Notes: a model not told the origin generated them from the letters alone. A stretch of DNA of 41,607 nt from Bacteroidales bacterium (GCA_003150235.1 QAMW01000049.1:1-41607); one strand, 5' to 3'; shown: positions 1-7,931, counted from the first letter of the stretch. Numbers and translations are program-made.

Positions 1-711
1 ATGCAGGAGCATATAATTTTCCGTTGGTTGAGCCTTAAAAGCACCATCGAGTATCTCGGAGAATGGGAAATGCTCTATAATCCCGATTTTAATTGTACCG
101 AATTCGGTACAATTAAAAATGCAGCAGGAAGCAACAACTTTGTACTTTCCGTAAAAACATGGCTTGAACGGACAGGTGCCATAGGCATACGTTCAAAAGC
201 CGGTCGTTATGGCGGCACATACGCACATCTGGATATAGCTTACCATTTCGGAATGTGGATAAGCCCCAAATTTCAGTTATTGCTCGTCAAAGAGTATCAG
301 CGTTCGAAGACTGAGGAGCAGCGGGTGTTGGGCTGGTCGGCGAAACGTGAGCTGTCGAAAATCAACTATCACATACACACTGAGGCAATAAAGCAAAACC
401 TTGTCCCTGCGGAAGTTACTCCGGCACAGGCAAGCATCATCTATGCCAATGAAGCCGATGTGCTGAATGTGGCGATGTTCGGTGTTACAGCAAAGCAATG
501 GCGTGAGGCAAATCCCGACCTCAAAGGGAACATACGCGACTACGCTACAATCAACGAACTTATCTGCCTGTCAAATATGGAAAACCTCAATGCGGTTTTC
601 ATCGAGCAGGGAATGACGCAAGGCGAGCGGCTTGTGAAACTGAACCAGATAGCCATTCATCAGATGAGCATACTGGAAAGCGGCGACAACGATAGAAAAC
701 TATTGAAGTAA
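1..711 (+). CDS. KilA-N domain protein, 5' end missing
   Basis: A KilA-N DNA-binding domain occupies roughly the first 110 residues. It shows the family's usual order: an STIEYLGEWE segment, then KNAAGSNNFVLS, then KAGRYGGTYAHLDIA, then FGMWISPKFQLLLVKEYQR. KilA-N proteins are common on phages and integrated elements, where they are thought to bind DNA and act as regulators. From memory, relatives carry about 30-40 residues before the part that matches residue 1 here, so the ATG at position 1 is probably internal and the true start lies outside the window. The C-terminal half (about 125-236) is helical and polar and has no motif I recognise. The macrodomain gene starts 8 nt after the stop, so the two are probably co-transcribed. 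The domain call is firm; the cellular role is unknown. Confidence 0.8.
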   Translation: MQEHIIFRWLSLKSTIEYLGEWEMLYNPDFNCTEFGTIKNAAGSNNFVLSVKTWLERTGAIGIRSKAGRYGGTYAHLDIAYHFGMWISPKFQLLLVKEYQRSKTEEQRVLGWSAKRELSKINYHIHTEAIKQNLVPAEVTPAQASIIYANEADVLNVAMFGVTAKQWREANPDLKGNIRDYATINELICLSNMENLNAVFIEQGMTQGERLVKLNQIAIHQMSILESGDNDRKLLK

Positions 712-719
712 AATAGGTT

Positions 720-1157
720 ATGATTCAATTTATTGAAAGAGGTGACATATTTAATATTAAGGAAGTAAACAACTATGCACATGGTTGTAATTGTGCCGGA
801 GCAATGGGAAAAGGAATAGCGTTACAGTTCAAGAATAAATATCCTAAGATGTATTCCGAATATCGTGCCATGTGCAAGGATGGGTTATTCAATCCCGGGG
901 ATGTTTTTGATTACAATTATGGCAACGGACACATATATAATCTTGGCACACAGGTGTCTTGGAAAACAAAAGCTCGGTTGGAGTATATTGAAAATTCGGT
1001 TGGCCGAATGCTTGAATTAGCAGCTTCGGACAACGTAACCAAAATAGCCCTTCCAGCGATCGGAGCCGGATTGGGTGGGTTGAATTGGAATGATGTGAAA
1101 GAAATTCTGAATAGGGTCTCCGTGAACTATACTGATATTGAATTAAATTATATGTAG
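720..1157 (+). CDS. macrodomain protein (ADP-ribose binding/hydrolysis)
   Basis: A single macrodomain of 145 residues, close to the size of the free-standing Poa1p/DarG-N type. Residues 20-41 hold the ADP-ribose-binding loop (AHGCNCAGAMGKGIALQFKN), and residues 110-123 hold the second phosphate-binding loop (LPAIGAGLGGLNW). Family members bind or remove ADP-ribose from proteins or nucleic acid; the DarG subgroup reverses DNA ADP-ribosylation by DarT. No DarT-like toxin is adjacent. The upstream partner is the KilA-N gene, 8 nt away, which suggests one transcript on a mobile island. The hydrolase or antitoxin role is inferred from the family; the fold assignment is strong. Confidence 0.85.
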   Translation: MIQFIERGDIFNIKEVNNYAHGCNCAGAMGKGIALQFKNKYPKMYSEYRAMCKDGLFNPGDVFDYNYGNGHIYNLGTQVSWKTKARLEYIENSVGRMLELAASDNVTKIALPAIGAGLGGLNWNDVKEILNRVSVNYTDIELNYM

Positions 1158-1363
1158 TCGAGGCTTACGGCTGATGATATTTCATCCTTCAATACTTGTC
1201 AAGGAATTGCTTACCACTACTGAAAATCAACACTATATCCCATTCAAGAAACAAGCGAGGTACAAAGAACCTTTATGATTGCCTATTAGAATCATTTTTC
1301 ATGTTCTTGAGACTATGCAATGACTGTGCTTTTCATATAATTAAATGAAAAAAATAAAAATGT

Positions 1364-1394
1364 TTTGTAGTCTCATTAAAAAGCTCTAATTTTG
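1364..1394 (+). promoter_or_regulatory. promoter of the TetR gene
   Basis: A Bacteroidetes-type promoter: TTTG at 1364-1367, a 19-nt spacer, then TAATTTTG at 1387-1394, which matches TAnnTTTG exactly. Transcription would begin near 1400. The last base of the -7 box is the first base of the inverted repeat at 1394-1409, so a protein bound there would cover the start site. Confidence 0.65.
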
Positions 1395-1409
1395 TTCCCG
1401 AATGGTAAC
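1394..1409. promoter_or_regulatory. putative TetR operator, copy 1
   Basis: A 16-bp imperfect inverted repeat, GTTCCCGAATGGTAAC, lies directly downstream of the -7 box and 6 nt before the ATG of the TetR gene. A second 16-bp version lies at 2041-2056 ahead of the next operon. Position, symmetry and duplication are what an autoregulating TetR repressor would require. Binding itself is inferred. Confidence 0.55.
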
Positions 1410-1415
1410 ATTAAT

Positions 1416-2003
1416 ATGGAACGCGATAGAGAAGCAACGGAAAAACGGTTGTTAGATACAATCGGACAGATGATAGCCGAAAACGGATTTGAGAAGATAG
1501 GCATCAATGCCGTTTCTGCTCAGTCCGGTGTGTCCAAGATTTTGATATACCGCTATTTCAATTCAATAGACGGTTTGATTGCCGCATATATACGCAAGCA
1601 TGATTTCTGGCTGAACTCTTCGCTTGAGTTCTCAGATGCGACACAGGTACTTCCTGCTGTTAAGAAAATGTTTCGTGAACATATCGAACAATTACGAACG
1701 GACCCGGTATTAAGGAAACTATATCGTTGGGAACTATCCTGCGACAATGAGGTAATTACTGCCTTAAGAGAACAGCGGGAGACGATTGGCATGAATTTGA
1801 TAAAACAAGTTTGCGCTGTCACAGGACATCCTCAACAGGAAATAGCAACATTATCTGCGATGATTACGGCATCCATAACTTACCTGGCAATGCTTGGCGA
1901 TTATTGCCCCATATTTAACGGAATAAACATAAGCGAGGACAATGGGTGGAAGCAAATTTATCAAGAAGTGGAGAATCTGATAGACAGAATGTTCGCTAAT
2001 TGA
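1416..2003 (+). CDS. TetR/AcrR family transcriptional regulator
   Basis: About 195 residues from the ATG at 1416, the normal TetR length. An upstream in-frame TTG at 1392 lies inside the promoter and operator, so it is rejected as the start. The N-terminal 50 residues form the TetR helix-turn-helix: EKRLLDTIGQMIAENGFEKI, then INAVSAQSGVSKILIYRYF, with the signature YRYF end of the recognition helix. The rest is an all-helical ligand/dimer domain whose ligand cannot be read from sequence. It probably represses itself and the 2074-3320 operon, because similar inverted repeats precede both. It sits on the accessory island after a 258-nt gap with no recognisable gene. Confidence 0.85.
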   Translation: MERDREATEKRLLDTIGQMIAENGFEKIGINAVSAQSGVSKILIYRYFNSIDGLIAAYIRKHDFWLNSSLEFSDATQVLPAVKKMFREHIEQLRTDPVLRKLYRWELSCDNEVITALREQRETIGMNLIKQVCAVTGHPQQEIATLSAMITASITYLAMLGDYCPIFNGINISEDNGWKQIYQEVENLIDRMFAN

Positions 2004-2008
2004 AATCC

Positions 2009-2056
2009 GTTCACCGGGAACAAAAAATTTTTGCCCAAATGTTCCCAATGAGTAAC
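2009..2056. promoter_or_regulatory. putative TetR operator region, copy 2
   Basis: GTTCCCAATGAGTAAC at 2041-2056 matches the 1394-1409 site in both outer arms (GTTCCC and GTAAC). A further inverted half, GGGAAC, lies at 2016-2021 within GTTCACCGGGAAC (2009-2021). A weak -7-like AATTTTTG (one mismatch to TAnnTTTG) sits between them at 2026-2033. The arrangement suggests control of the 2074-3320 operon by the TetR protein upstream. The operator pair is visible in the sequence; regulation is inferred. Confidence 0.5.
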
Positions 2057-2073
2057 ATAAATAAGCTAAAGAA

Positions 2074-2799
2074 ATGACAAAAATGATTAGTGCTCTTTTA
2101 GGATTGCTCTCGGCAATCAGTCTTGCTTCCTGCGACAAGGAACTGATCGAGTACGAGCAGGGTGATATAAAAGTCTGCATCGAGCAAGGTCGGGAATGGC
2201 TACATGATTTCCCGGTGTTCTTAGGTATAAAGAAGAAAAATCCGCCACAAATAGCCATCTGGCTGGAAGATATGCAAGGGAACTATCTTTCAACAGTATA
2301 TGTTTCGCACAAGATAGCGACACAGGACTGGCAGATGGCAAAAGGCAACCGCAGAAAAGAGGCATTGCCGCACTGGTGCTACTCTCGTGGAATAAGATAT
2401 GATGACGGACTTTATCTGCCTACAAAGGATAAGCCCGTGGTGGACGGTATTTCAGGAGCGACTCCCCGCGAAAGTTTTGATGTAAAGCTCAGAACCGCAA
2501 ATCATCTGAAACACTTTGTAATTAAAGTGGAGGTCAATCACTCCACAGACTTTAATGACAATTTCCCTAAAAACGCTCGAGAAGGAGATGCAAATTATTC
2601 AGGTGGCAAAGAGGGAAGCGGACAGCCAGCGGTCATTTACAAGGCCGAGGTCGATTTGACAACAGGTAAAAAGACCTTTGAGGCTACGTTGATAGGTCAT
2701 AGCAGCCCAAACGGAAACGATGGCGAAATCTATACGGATATGTCTGGATTGACAACAGCATTGGAAATAGTTGAACAGATAACGATAAACATACAGTAA
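2074..2799 (+). CDS. DUF2271-like lipoprotein
   Basis: 241 residues with a lipoprotein signal peptide (hydrophobic stretch 6-19, lipobox SLASC, Cys20 as the probable lipidated residue). The body resembles DUF2271 periplasmic proteins from memory: PQIAIWLEDMQGNYLSTVYV near 66-85, then a DGISGATPR segment near 129-137, and a C-terminal beta-rich part with the ISGAT element typical of that group. DUF2271 genes often accompany flavinylated or PepSY membrane electron-transfer systems, but none is visible here. It overlaps the following gene by one nucleotide (TAATG), so they form an operon, probably under the TetR regulator just upstream. The DUF assignment is moderate and the function unknown. 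Confidence 0.6.
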   Translation: MTKMISALLGLLSAISLASCDKELIEYEQGDIKVCIEQGREWLHDFPVFLGIKKKNPPQIAIWLEDMQGNYLSTVYVSHKIATQDWQMAKGNRRKEALPHWCYSRGIRYDDGLYLPTKDKPVVDGISGATPRESFDVKLRTANHLKHFVIKVEVNHSTDFNDNFPKNAREGDANYSGGKEGSGQPAVIYKAEVDLTTGKKTFEATLIGHSSPNGNDGEIYTDMSGLTTALEIVEQITINIQ

Positions 2800-3320
2800 T
2801 GAGAACTCTAATTATCATTGCATTGATATTTCTTGGGAAAGCCGTTCACGCCCAAGATATTCGAAGTATATCTTATGCTACGACAATCGGTACTGGCTTC
2901 GATATGAGTAAACCATCATGTACTCCGTTTATATGGCAGATAATTGGCAGTTACAATTTTAATAAGCGTTTATCCGCAGGAGTGGGAACAGGCATATCGC
3001 TATTTGAGAAACCGATAGTGCCTCTATTTGCAGATGTGAAATTCCTCATTTGCAAACCGAGGAAATTCACTCCCTTTATCCAATGTGGCGTAGGATATGG
3101 AATTGCAGTTTCAAAAGACGCTAATGGCGGTATCTGCCTAAATCCGGCTGTCGGAATTTCATACTCAGTCTATAAACGCATGAAACTGTTTGTGTCGGTA
3201 GGCTATGAACTGCAAAAACTGGAGCGGTTAAAGAAATTTAACAGCGAAATTGTTACGGTAGAGTTCTCAGAGAAACTGAGCCATAATCTCATTTCTTTGA
3301 AAATTGGGGTGGTATATTAG
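2799..3320 (+). CDS. small outer-membrane beta-barrel-like protein
   Basis: 173 residues with a Sec signal peptide ending near residue 18 (VHAQ). The mature part is a series of short amphipathic strands rich in Gly and aromatic residues (for example GVGTGISLF, FIQCGVGYGIAV, NPAVGISYSVY, FVSVGYELQ) and ends in Tyr (KIGVVY). This fits a small eight-strand-type outer-membrane barrel. It is translationally coupled to the DUF2271-like lipoprotein (shared A of TAATG), so the two probably act together at the envelope. No family is recognised with confidence. Confidence 0.6.
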   Translation: MRTLIIIALIFLGKAVHAQDIRSISYATTIGTGFDMSKPSCTPFIWQIIGSYNFNKRLSAGVGTGISLFEKPIVPLFADVKFLICKPRKFTPFIQCGVGYGIAVSKDANGGICLNPAVGISYSVYKRMKLFVSVGYELQKLERLKKFNSEIVTVEFSEKLSHNLISLKIGVVY

Positions 3321-3332
3321 ATAAAACAGAAT

Positions 3333-3656
3333 TTACAAACTGATTCCGCCTCGTCCGTTCTCAATCTTCCAGTCATACCGACCTTCCGCGACATCGCCAA
3401 CCTCGTTGAGTGTATGGCGATGTTTTATTTCATCAAAGGGCTGTCGGTGTTCCGCATAGTCACAGAGCCATGTGCCGACCGCTTTCTGCTGCTCGGTGGT
3501 CTCGCCGTCGCTCTGTATGACGCTCTTGATGTCGGCTGCTTCGGAGGGAGAGAAGATTGACTTGTGCCGCTCCGTGGCGAAATGGATAATCGCGTTAATG
3601 GCTCGCCTGAACACCTCGCTTGCCTTGAAGAGAATATCAGCGACAACTTTGTCAGA
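3333..3656 (-). pseudogene. C-terminal remnant of a probable mobilization (relaxase-type) gene
   Basis: An open frame of about 107 codons runs from just after an in-frame TAA (3657-3659 on the complement) to the stop at 3333-3335. It has only a GTG (3614) as a possible start. The text is conserved-looking rather than random: FRRAINAIIHFA, SPSEAADIKSVI, VGTWLCDYAEHRQPFDEIKH, EGRYDWKIENG. From memory this resembles the extreme C-terminus of a mobilization protein carried by Bacteroidetes integrative elements, but I cannot name the family firmly. With no proper start and no N-terminal part, it is best read as a leftover from an element whose rest has been lost. It ends 34 nt from the stop of the convergently ordered core glycosyltransferase, so the island boundary is close by. 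Confidence 0.4.
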
Positions 3657-3690
3657 TTAATCGCTTTCAGAGAGGCGCATGAAAATTGCG

Positions 3691-4440
3691 CTATTTGGCG
3701 GCGGAGGTCCACATGGTAGGTTGGGTGCATGCCTGTCGGTAGAATAATTCTTCTTCCGACGGATTGGCGCTGTCAGCATACCAGGGGTGATGGTGCAGCG
3801 CGTAAGGCGGTGCCAGACGGTAACTTTCAGCCGCACGGGAGCGGTTAAGTCCCGATATGGGGCGATACAGTGCAAATGTAGTGTCTATAGGGGCGCGGAA
3901 CAAGTCGCCTTCGCGATGCTCCCAGAATTTTTGCTCATGGGCAATCACGTCAGTCTTGTTGGCAAAGCAATCGGGCAGGTCGTTGATTAACAGTGAAGGA
4001 CCGGTTTTAAGCGCTGACGGTCGTTCCACGGTCATGACATGCAACATTCTCTCGATGATATCATCGGGACAATCCTTGGCAAGTTCAACATCGCTGTCGG
4101 TGTAGATGTACCATCCTTTGCGATAGAGGTCCTTGGTGTGGCGTGATTTCCAGAGTGCCTTGAATCCGAGATTGCCTTCAAGATGTATCACCGTGTGACC
4201 GCAATTCTTGTACCATTCGAGAAGGGGAGGATAGGTGCTGGCGTTGTCGAGGATGATGATATTGTCGATGCCTCGCGAGGTGAGCGACGCTATGAGCCGC
4301 TTCAAGGTTGTGAGGCGGTTGAAATTGTTTATTACCACCGGTATCTTTTTCGCGTCGGTCGGCGGTGGACATATATGACGCGAATAGAGCCGGAGAAGAG
4401 CCGATTTCACGGCGTATTTTATGCGTTTGAATGTCATCAT
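3691..4440 (-). CDS. GT-A type glycosyltransferase (family 2-like)
   Basis: 249 residues. After a basic N-terminus, a Rossmann-like nucleotide-sugar domain begins near residue 32 (IPVVINNFNRLTTLKRLI). It continues with IDNIIILDNAS and a metal-binding DxD-type motif in YIYTDSDVEL (about 112-121). The C-terminal third contains the HHPWYADSANPSEEELFY segment typical of small Bacteroidetes glycosyltransferases. The product probably transfers a sugar to a surface polysaccharide or LPS-type glycan at the cytoplasmic face. The start lies 2 nt after the stop of the DUF5672 gene, so the pair is one operon. The acceptor and sugar are unknown. The C-terminus seems complete, so the neighbouring mobile remnant did not cut it. 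Confidence 0.75.
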   Translation of the reverse strand: MMTFKRIKYAVKSALLRLYSRHICPPPTDAKKIPVVINNFNRLTTLKRLIASLTSRGIDNIIILDNASTYPPLLEWYKNCGHTVIHLEGNLGFKALWKSRHTKDLYRKGWYIYTDSDVELAKDCPDDIIERMLHVMTVERPSALKTGPSLLINDLPDCFANKTDVIAHEQKFWEHREGDLFRAPIDTTFALYRPISGLNRSRAAESYRLAPPYALHHHPWYADSANPSEEELFYRQACTQPTMWTSAAK

Positions 4441-4442
4441 GG

Positions 4443-5237
4443 TCAGGCAATCGGCGGTTTGTGGTCAAGGATTATGGGAAACCAGAATTTGCGCATTCTG
4501 CGTTTTTGCCATGCATGACATCCGAAGGGCAGGCGGTTGCCGTTTAGCCGGAAGCACAGAGCCGGATATTTGTCAAAGGCGAAGTCGAGTGCTTCCTGCC
4601 AATCGGGATAGATGAAGCCGACACCGTGACGGTTGACCTCGACTGAAAAAAACACATCTTCATTGTAGAGATGGTTTCTGTGCTCTAAAAAGCGGTCAAT
4701 CACCGGACGTAGATTTTTTACGGCATTGAGGTGTGATTCCACTTTCCGGAGCGAGAGCCCGCCGTTGCCTACACGCCACCATGTCGCGCGCGCATCGGGA
4801 AGACGCATGATATTGCGGAAGCCATGCTTGATTTTCGAGCCTACTTTTAGCAGCGGATTGTTGTAAATCGGTCTTAATAGCCAGGGCGCGCCGACATAGT
4901 CGTAGCCTTTGTCACACCATTCGTCAAGTTTGTCGGAAAATACGTATGCGTCAAGCTGGTAGATGAGTATATACCTGTAACCGGTAAAGCGTGAATAAAA
5001 TTCTTCTGACATCATCAGGCGGTTGTAGCCCGCGATGCCCTGGAAATATGCAGCAGAAAACTCCTCGACTTTTGCCGACGGCATAATCTCCTTCATGCGC
5101 GATACGTCGAGTCCTGCCGGTATTACGAATGTGACCGGATAGTTGCCAAGCCTGTCGGCTGCCGCCCGGAGCGAAATTTCTTCATACTGGTTCAGCTCAC
5201 TCTTGTAAGCCGGAATGACGATAGTGACCTTTTCCAT
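4443..5237 (-). CDS. DUF5672 family protein (glycosyltransferase-like)
   Basis: 264 residues. It opens with VTIVIPAYKSELNQYEEISL and later shows YILIYQLDAYVFSDKLDEW, YDYVGAPWL, VGNGGLSLRKV and HLYNEDVFFSVEV, which is the pattern I associate with DUF5672. That group has the look of a GT-A glycosyltransferase, with the acidic YQLDAYVF in the DxD position and NGGLSLR in the acceptor region. It is the first gene of a two-gene operon with the glycosyltransferase at 3691-4440 and has a clear promoter (5246-5275). A role in a surface glycan is inferred. Confidence 0.7.
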   Translation of the reverse strand: MEKVTIVIPAYKSELNQYEEISLRAAADRLGNYPVTFVIPAGLDVSRMKEIMPSAKVEEFSAAYFQGIAGYNRLMMSEEFYSRFTGYRYILIYQLDAYVFSDKLDEWCDKGYDYVGAPWLLRPIYNNPLLKVGSKIKHGFRNIMRLPDARATWWRVGNGGLSLRKVESHLNAVKNLRPVIDRFLEHRNHLYNEDVFFSVEVNRHGVGFIYPDWQEALDFAFDKYPALCFRLNGNRLPFGCHAWQKRRMRKFWFPIILDHKPPIA

Positions 5238-5245
5238 ATCCGCAG

Positions 5246-5275
5246 CAAAGTTACTATAATATTATCACACGACAA
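5246..5275 (-). promoter_or_regulatory. promoter of the glycosyltransferase operon
   Basis: On the minus strand, TTG at 5275-5273, a 19-nt spacer, then TAACTTTG at 5253-5246. This is a full match to the Bacteroidetes -33/-7 pattern, placed 8 nt upstream of the ATG at 5237. Confidence 0.65.
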
Positions 5276-5288
5276 ACGGTAACGCCGA

Positions 5289-6584
5289 TTACTCAATCAG
5301 TCGCCCCTGAAGCCAGAGATTCCCGCGCATTGAATTTTTCATCGTTGGTTTCTTGTCAAAATCGGAAATCCGTGCAATCAACGGGATATTCAGATTATCC
5401 AAGGAGTCGTTTTCATTGGCGATGCATATTTCCATGCGGTAAAATTCACGACCGAGACAGGACACCTTTTTAACGCGTGACATGACCGGCGACCAAAATT
5501 CTCCATCGTCGGGATATGCCTTGTCGAGCTGCAAAAAGGCTACAAGATGGTCAAGCGACAGCATAGCAGGCTCATCGTGCCTATCCGAAAGGTGTAGTCT
5601 CATCGCTTCATCTCCTGACATCTCGACAGTCATTTCTCCTTCCGGAACGCAAGCGGCGCCGTATGCCATTGCCGACAAGGCGAAATTGTAATCTTCGCCT
5701 ACCTGGTATAATTCCTTATGTAAGCCGTATTCTACGTCAAAAAAACTTAGCTCGTTGTCGCCATATTTCACCGTGATCACCGCTTCAAATTTATTGGAGT
5801 ATTCCTGCACGTTGACAAGACGGAATCTGACAGGTCGGTCGTTTACGGCATACGGTACGAATGCCAGGACTTCAAGTGAATCCGTGTCGTTGCGTAAAAT
5901 TGTATGAATTTTTAGATCTTTCCCTTTTGTCGACATATATGTAAGGTCGGATATCCCTTCATCAGTGACGACGTCATTTGCTGAGTCATACGGCTTACTG
6001 TGATGAATGATTTTCCCAATCTCTGCAATTACCGACTCGATATCTTCGTCGAAACAGGAAAGGTGGGCGCCATGTCCGGCTTCCGCGTCAAATGAATCCT
6101 CCTCGTCATTGTAGTAACGGGCGCGCAGCGTCTCTATAGCAAATACTTGCTCCGGAGTGAGAGACTCGCCGGAATGACCTTTGCGCCAGTTTATTTCAGG
6201 AATCTCCGTTTCAAGCAGCGAAAGGGATAGTGGTGGCTGCGTATCGGCATTTTCAGCGTGGACGCAGTGCATGTTGATGTAGTGGCTCTTTTTGCCCGAG
6301 CCACGCCAGTCTTCACCCTCAAACGGGTCACTGGAGAAAATTCCCCAGATGATTATGCCTCCGTTTTCTTCTCCCTCGCGAAGCATGTAGAAGAAATCTC
6401 CTTCTTTTGCATCTTTGTAGTCATAGATACTCCAGCGCATCCCGAAGCTTTCAGGATGCTTGGCTGTTAGCTCCCGGTATTTGTCAAGCGAGTAATCGCT
6501 GATTTCGGGATTCCACCGCATCAGATAGCACTTAGGCGTATTGCCTACTCTCTTTGATGTGATTTTCTTGTTTTTCATGGTCAT
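5289..6584 (-). CDS. hypothetical protein with possible EVE/PUA-like N-terminus
   Basis: About 431 residues from the ATG at 6584 (MTMKNKK; a second ATG is at 6578), 5 nt after the bioA stop. The frame stays open upstream inside bioA, but there it is only a shadow. The first ~140 residues (CYLMRWNPEISDYSLDKY, GDFFYMLR, IIIWGIFSSDPFEGEDW, INWRKGHSGESLTPEQVFAI) resemble the EVE/PUA-like fold used to read modified bases or RNA, including the closing W-R-K-G-H-S-G segment seen in some such proteins. The remainder (about 150-431) is acidic, beta-rich and not recognised. It probably shares the bioA transcript. No biotin-related function is apparent. The fold call is tentative. Confidence 0.6.
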   Translation of the reverse strand: MTMKNKKITSKRVGNTPKCYLMRWNPEISDYSLDKYRELTAKHPESFGMRWSIYDYKDAKEGDFFYMLREGEENGGIIIWGIFSSDPFEGEDWRGSGKKSHYINMHCVHAENADTQPPLSLSLLETEIPEINWRKGHSGESLTPEQVFAIETLRARYYNDEEDSFDAEAGHGAHLSCFDEDIESVIAEIGKIIHHSKPYDSANDVVTDEGISDLTYMSTKGKDLKIHTILRNDTDSLEVLAFVPYAVNDRPVRFRLVNVQEYSNKFEAVITVKYGDNELSFFDVEYGLHKELYQVGEDYNFALSAMAYGAACVPEGEMTVEMSGDEAMRLHLSDRHDEPAMLSLDHLVAFLQLDKAYPDDGEFWSPVMSRVKKVSCLGREFYRMEICIANENDSLDNLNIPLIARISDFDKKPTMKNSMRGNLWLQGRLIE

Positions 6585-6589
6585 ACATT

Positions 6590-7870
6590 TTAGATTATCG
6601 AGATTAGGCGGCGGCAGAGGGTGATGAGGTCGTCGTCGGTGATGACATAGGGGGGCATGATATAGACATTCCTGCCGAAGGGGCGTACCCAGATGCCGTT
6701 GGCGACACATTTTTTCTGAAATTCGCCTACATTGACCCGCTCTTTCATCTCGATTACTCCGATTGTGCCGAGAACCCTGACCTCCTTCACATCGGGATTG
6801 GGAGCAGCGGGGGCGAGCTCGCGCTTTATGATTGTTTCGAGATGTTTGATGCGTGATTCCATGTCCTGCTCGCGCAGAAGCCTGATTGACTCGCAAGCGA
6901 TGGCACATGCAAGCGGGTTTCCCATAAACGTAGGGCCATGCATCAGCACTCCTGCCTCGCCGCGCGAGATTGTGTCGGCTACTTCGCGGGTAGTCAGTAC
7001 CGCGCTCATGGTTAGATAACCTCCGGTGAGCCCCTTGCCAATACACATTATATCAGGTTGCACTCTCGCCCATTCCCAGGCGAAACATTTGCCGGTGCGC
7101 CAGAAGCCTGTGGCTATCTCGTCAAATATCAGCAATACCCCGTAACGGTCGCAGAGCTTGCGCGCCTCGACGAGATATTGCGGGTGGTAGAAGCGCATCC
7201 CGCCGGCACCCTGCACTACCGGTTCAAGTATGAGTGCCGCTATCTCGTCATGATGCCGCTTGAGGGTATCTTCAAGAGCCGCTGTGGCTTCCGGACGCCA
7301 TTCCTCGTAAAATCCTACGGAGGGCGCTTCCACAAAATAGCGTATAGGCAGTGCCGGACCGAAAGCCCCGTGCATGCCGGTCACCGGGTCACACACGCTC
7401 ATTGCATTCCAGGTATCGCCGTGATATCCCGACCGTATGGTCACGAAATTACTCTTTTTATGGTCGCCACTTTTTGCAATAGCAGCCTGGACAGCCATCT
7501 TCATTGCCACTTCTACCGCCACTGAGCCGGAGTCGGCATAAAATATATTGTGCATTGACGGGGGGGCTATCTTGAGAAGCATTTTCCCAAGCTCGATTGC
7601 CGGCTCATGAGTAAATCCGCCAAACATGACGTGCGACATCTTTGCGAGCTGTCGGGTTATCGCATCGTTGATTGAAGGATGGTTATAACCGTGTATGGTA
7701 CACCACCATGACGACATGCCGTCGATAAGTTCCGTGCCGTCGGCGAGGCGTATGTGCGTGCCGTGAGCCGAGTCGACCTTGTATGTGGGGAGGGGGGCTA
7801 TCGTTGAGGTATAGGGATGCCACAGATGTTCGCGGTCCCAGTCGTCGTGTAGTGAATTTTGATTGGTCAT
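6590..7870 (-). CDS. bioA: adenosylmethionine-8-amino-7-oxononanoate aminotransferase
   Basis: BioA converts 8-amino-7-oxononanoate to 7,8-diaminononanoate using S-adenosylmethionine as amino donor, with PLP as cofactor, in the cytosol. Diagnostic segments: WHPYTS near the N-terminus, YADSGSVAVEVAMKMA, RSGYHGDTWNAMSVCDP, ILEPVVQGAGGM, LIFDEIATGFWRTGK and the PLP-lysine in CIGKGLTGGYLTMS. The ATG at 7870 (MTNQNSLHDDWD) gives about 426 residues, the normal size. An upstream ATG at 7912 lies between the -33 and -7 boxes and is rejected. It is unlinked to the bioF-bioGC-bioD operon about 13 kb away and is followed by a gene of unknown function. Confidence 0.95.
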   Translation of the reverse strand: MTNQNSLHDDWDREHLWHPYTSTIAPLPTYKVDSAHGTHIRLADGTELIDGMSSWWCTIHGYNHPSINDAITRQLAKMSHVMFGGFTHEPAIELGKMLLKIAPPSMHNIFYADSGSVAVEVAMKMAVQAAIAKSGDHKKSNFVTIRSGYHGDTWNAMSVCDPVTGMHGAFGPALPIRYFVEAPSVGFYEEWRPEATAALEDTLKRHHDEIAALILEPVVQGAGGMRFYHPQYLVEARKLCDRYGVLLIFDEIATGFWRTGKCFAWEWARVQPDIMCIGKGLTGGYLTMSAVLTTREVADTISRGEAGVLMHGPTFMGNPLACAIACESIRLLREQDMESRIKHLETIIKRELAPAAPNPDVKEVRVLGTIGVIEMKERVNVGEFQKKCVANGIWVRPFGRNVYIMPPYVITDDDLITLCRRLISII

Positions 7871-7892
7871 TGCTGTCTTTTTTATTTCTATG

Positions 7893-7923
7893 CAAAAATA
7901 CATATAATTCACTCCCGGTGCAA
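7893..7923 (-). promoter_or_regulatory. promoter of bioA
   Basis: On the minus strand, TTG at 7923-7921, a 20-nt spacer, then TATTTTTG (TAnnTTTG) at 7900-7893, about 22 nt upstream of the ATG at 7870. No biotin operator (BirA-type long palindrome) was recognised around it. Confidence 0.6.
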
Positions 7924-7931
7924 AATGAAAT

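Noticed and set aside
6585..7046. In-frame extension of the EVE-like gene through bioA
   Set aside because: It overlaps the strongly supported bioA frame on the same strand and has an unnatural Arg/His-rich composition; the ATG at 6584 is the sensible start.
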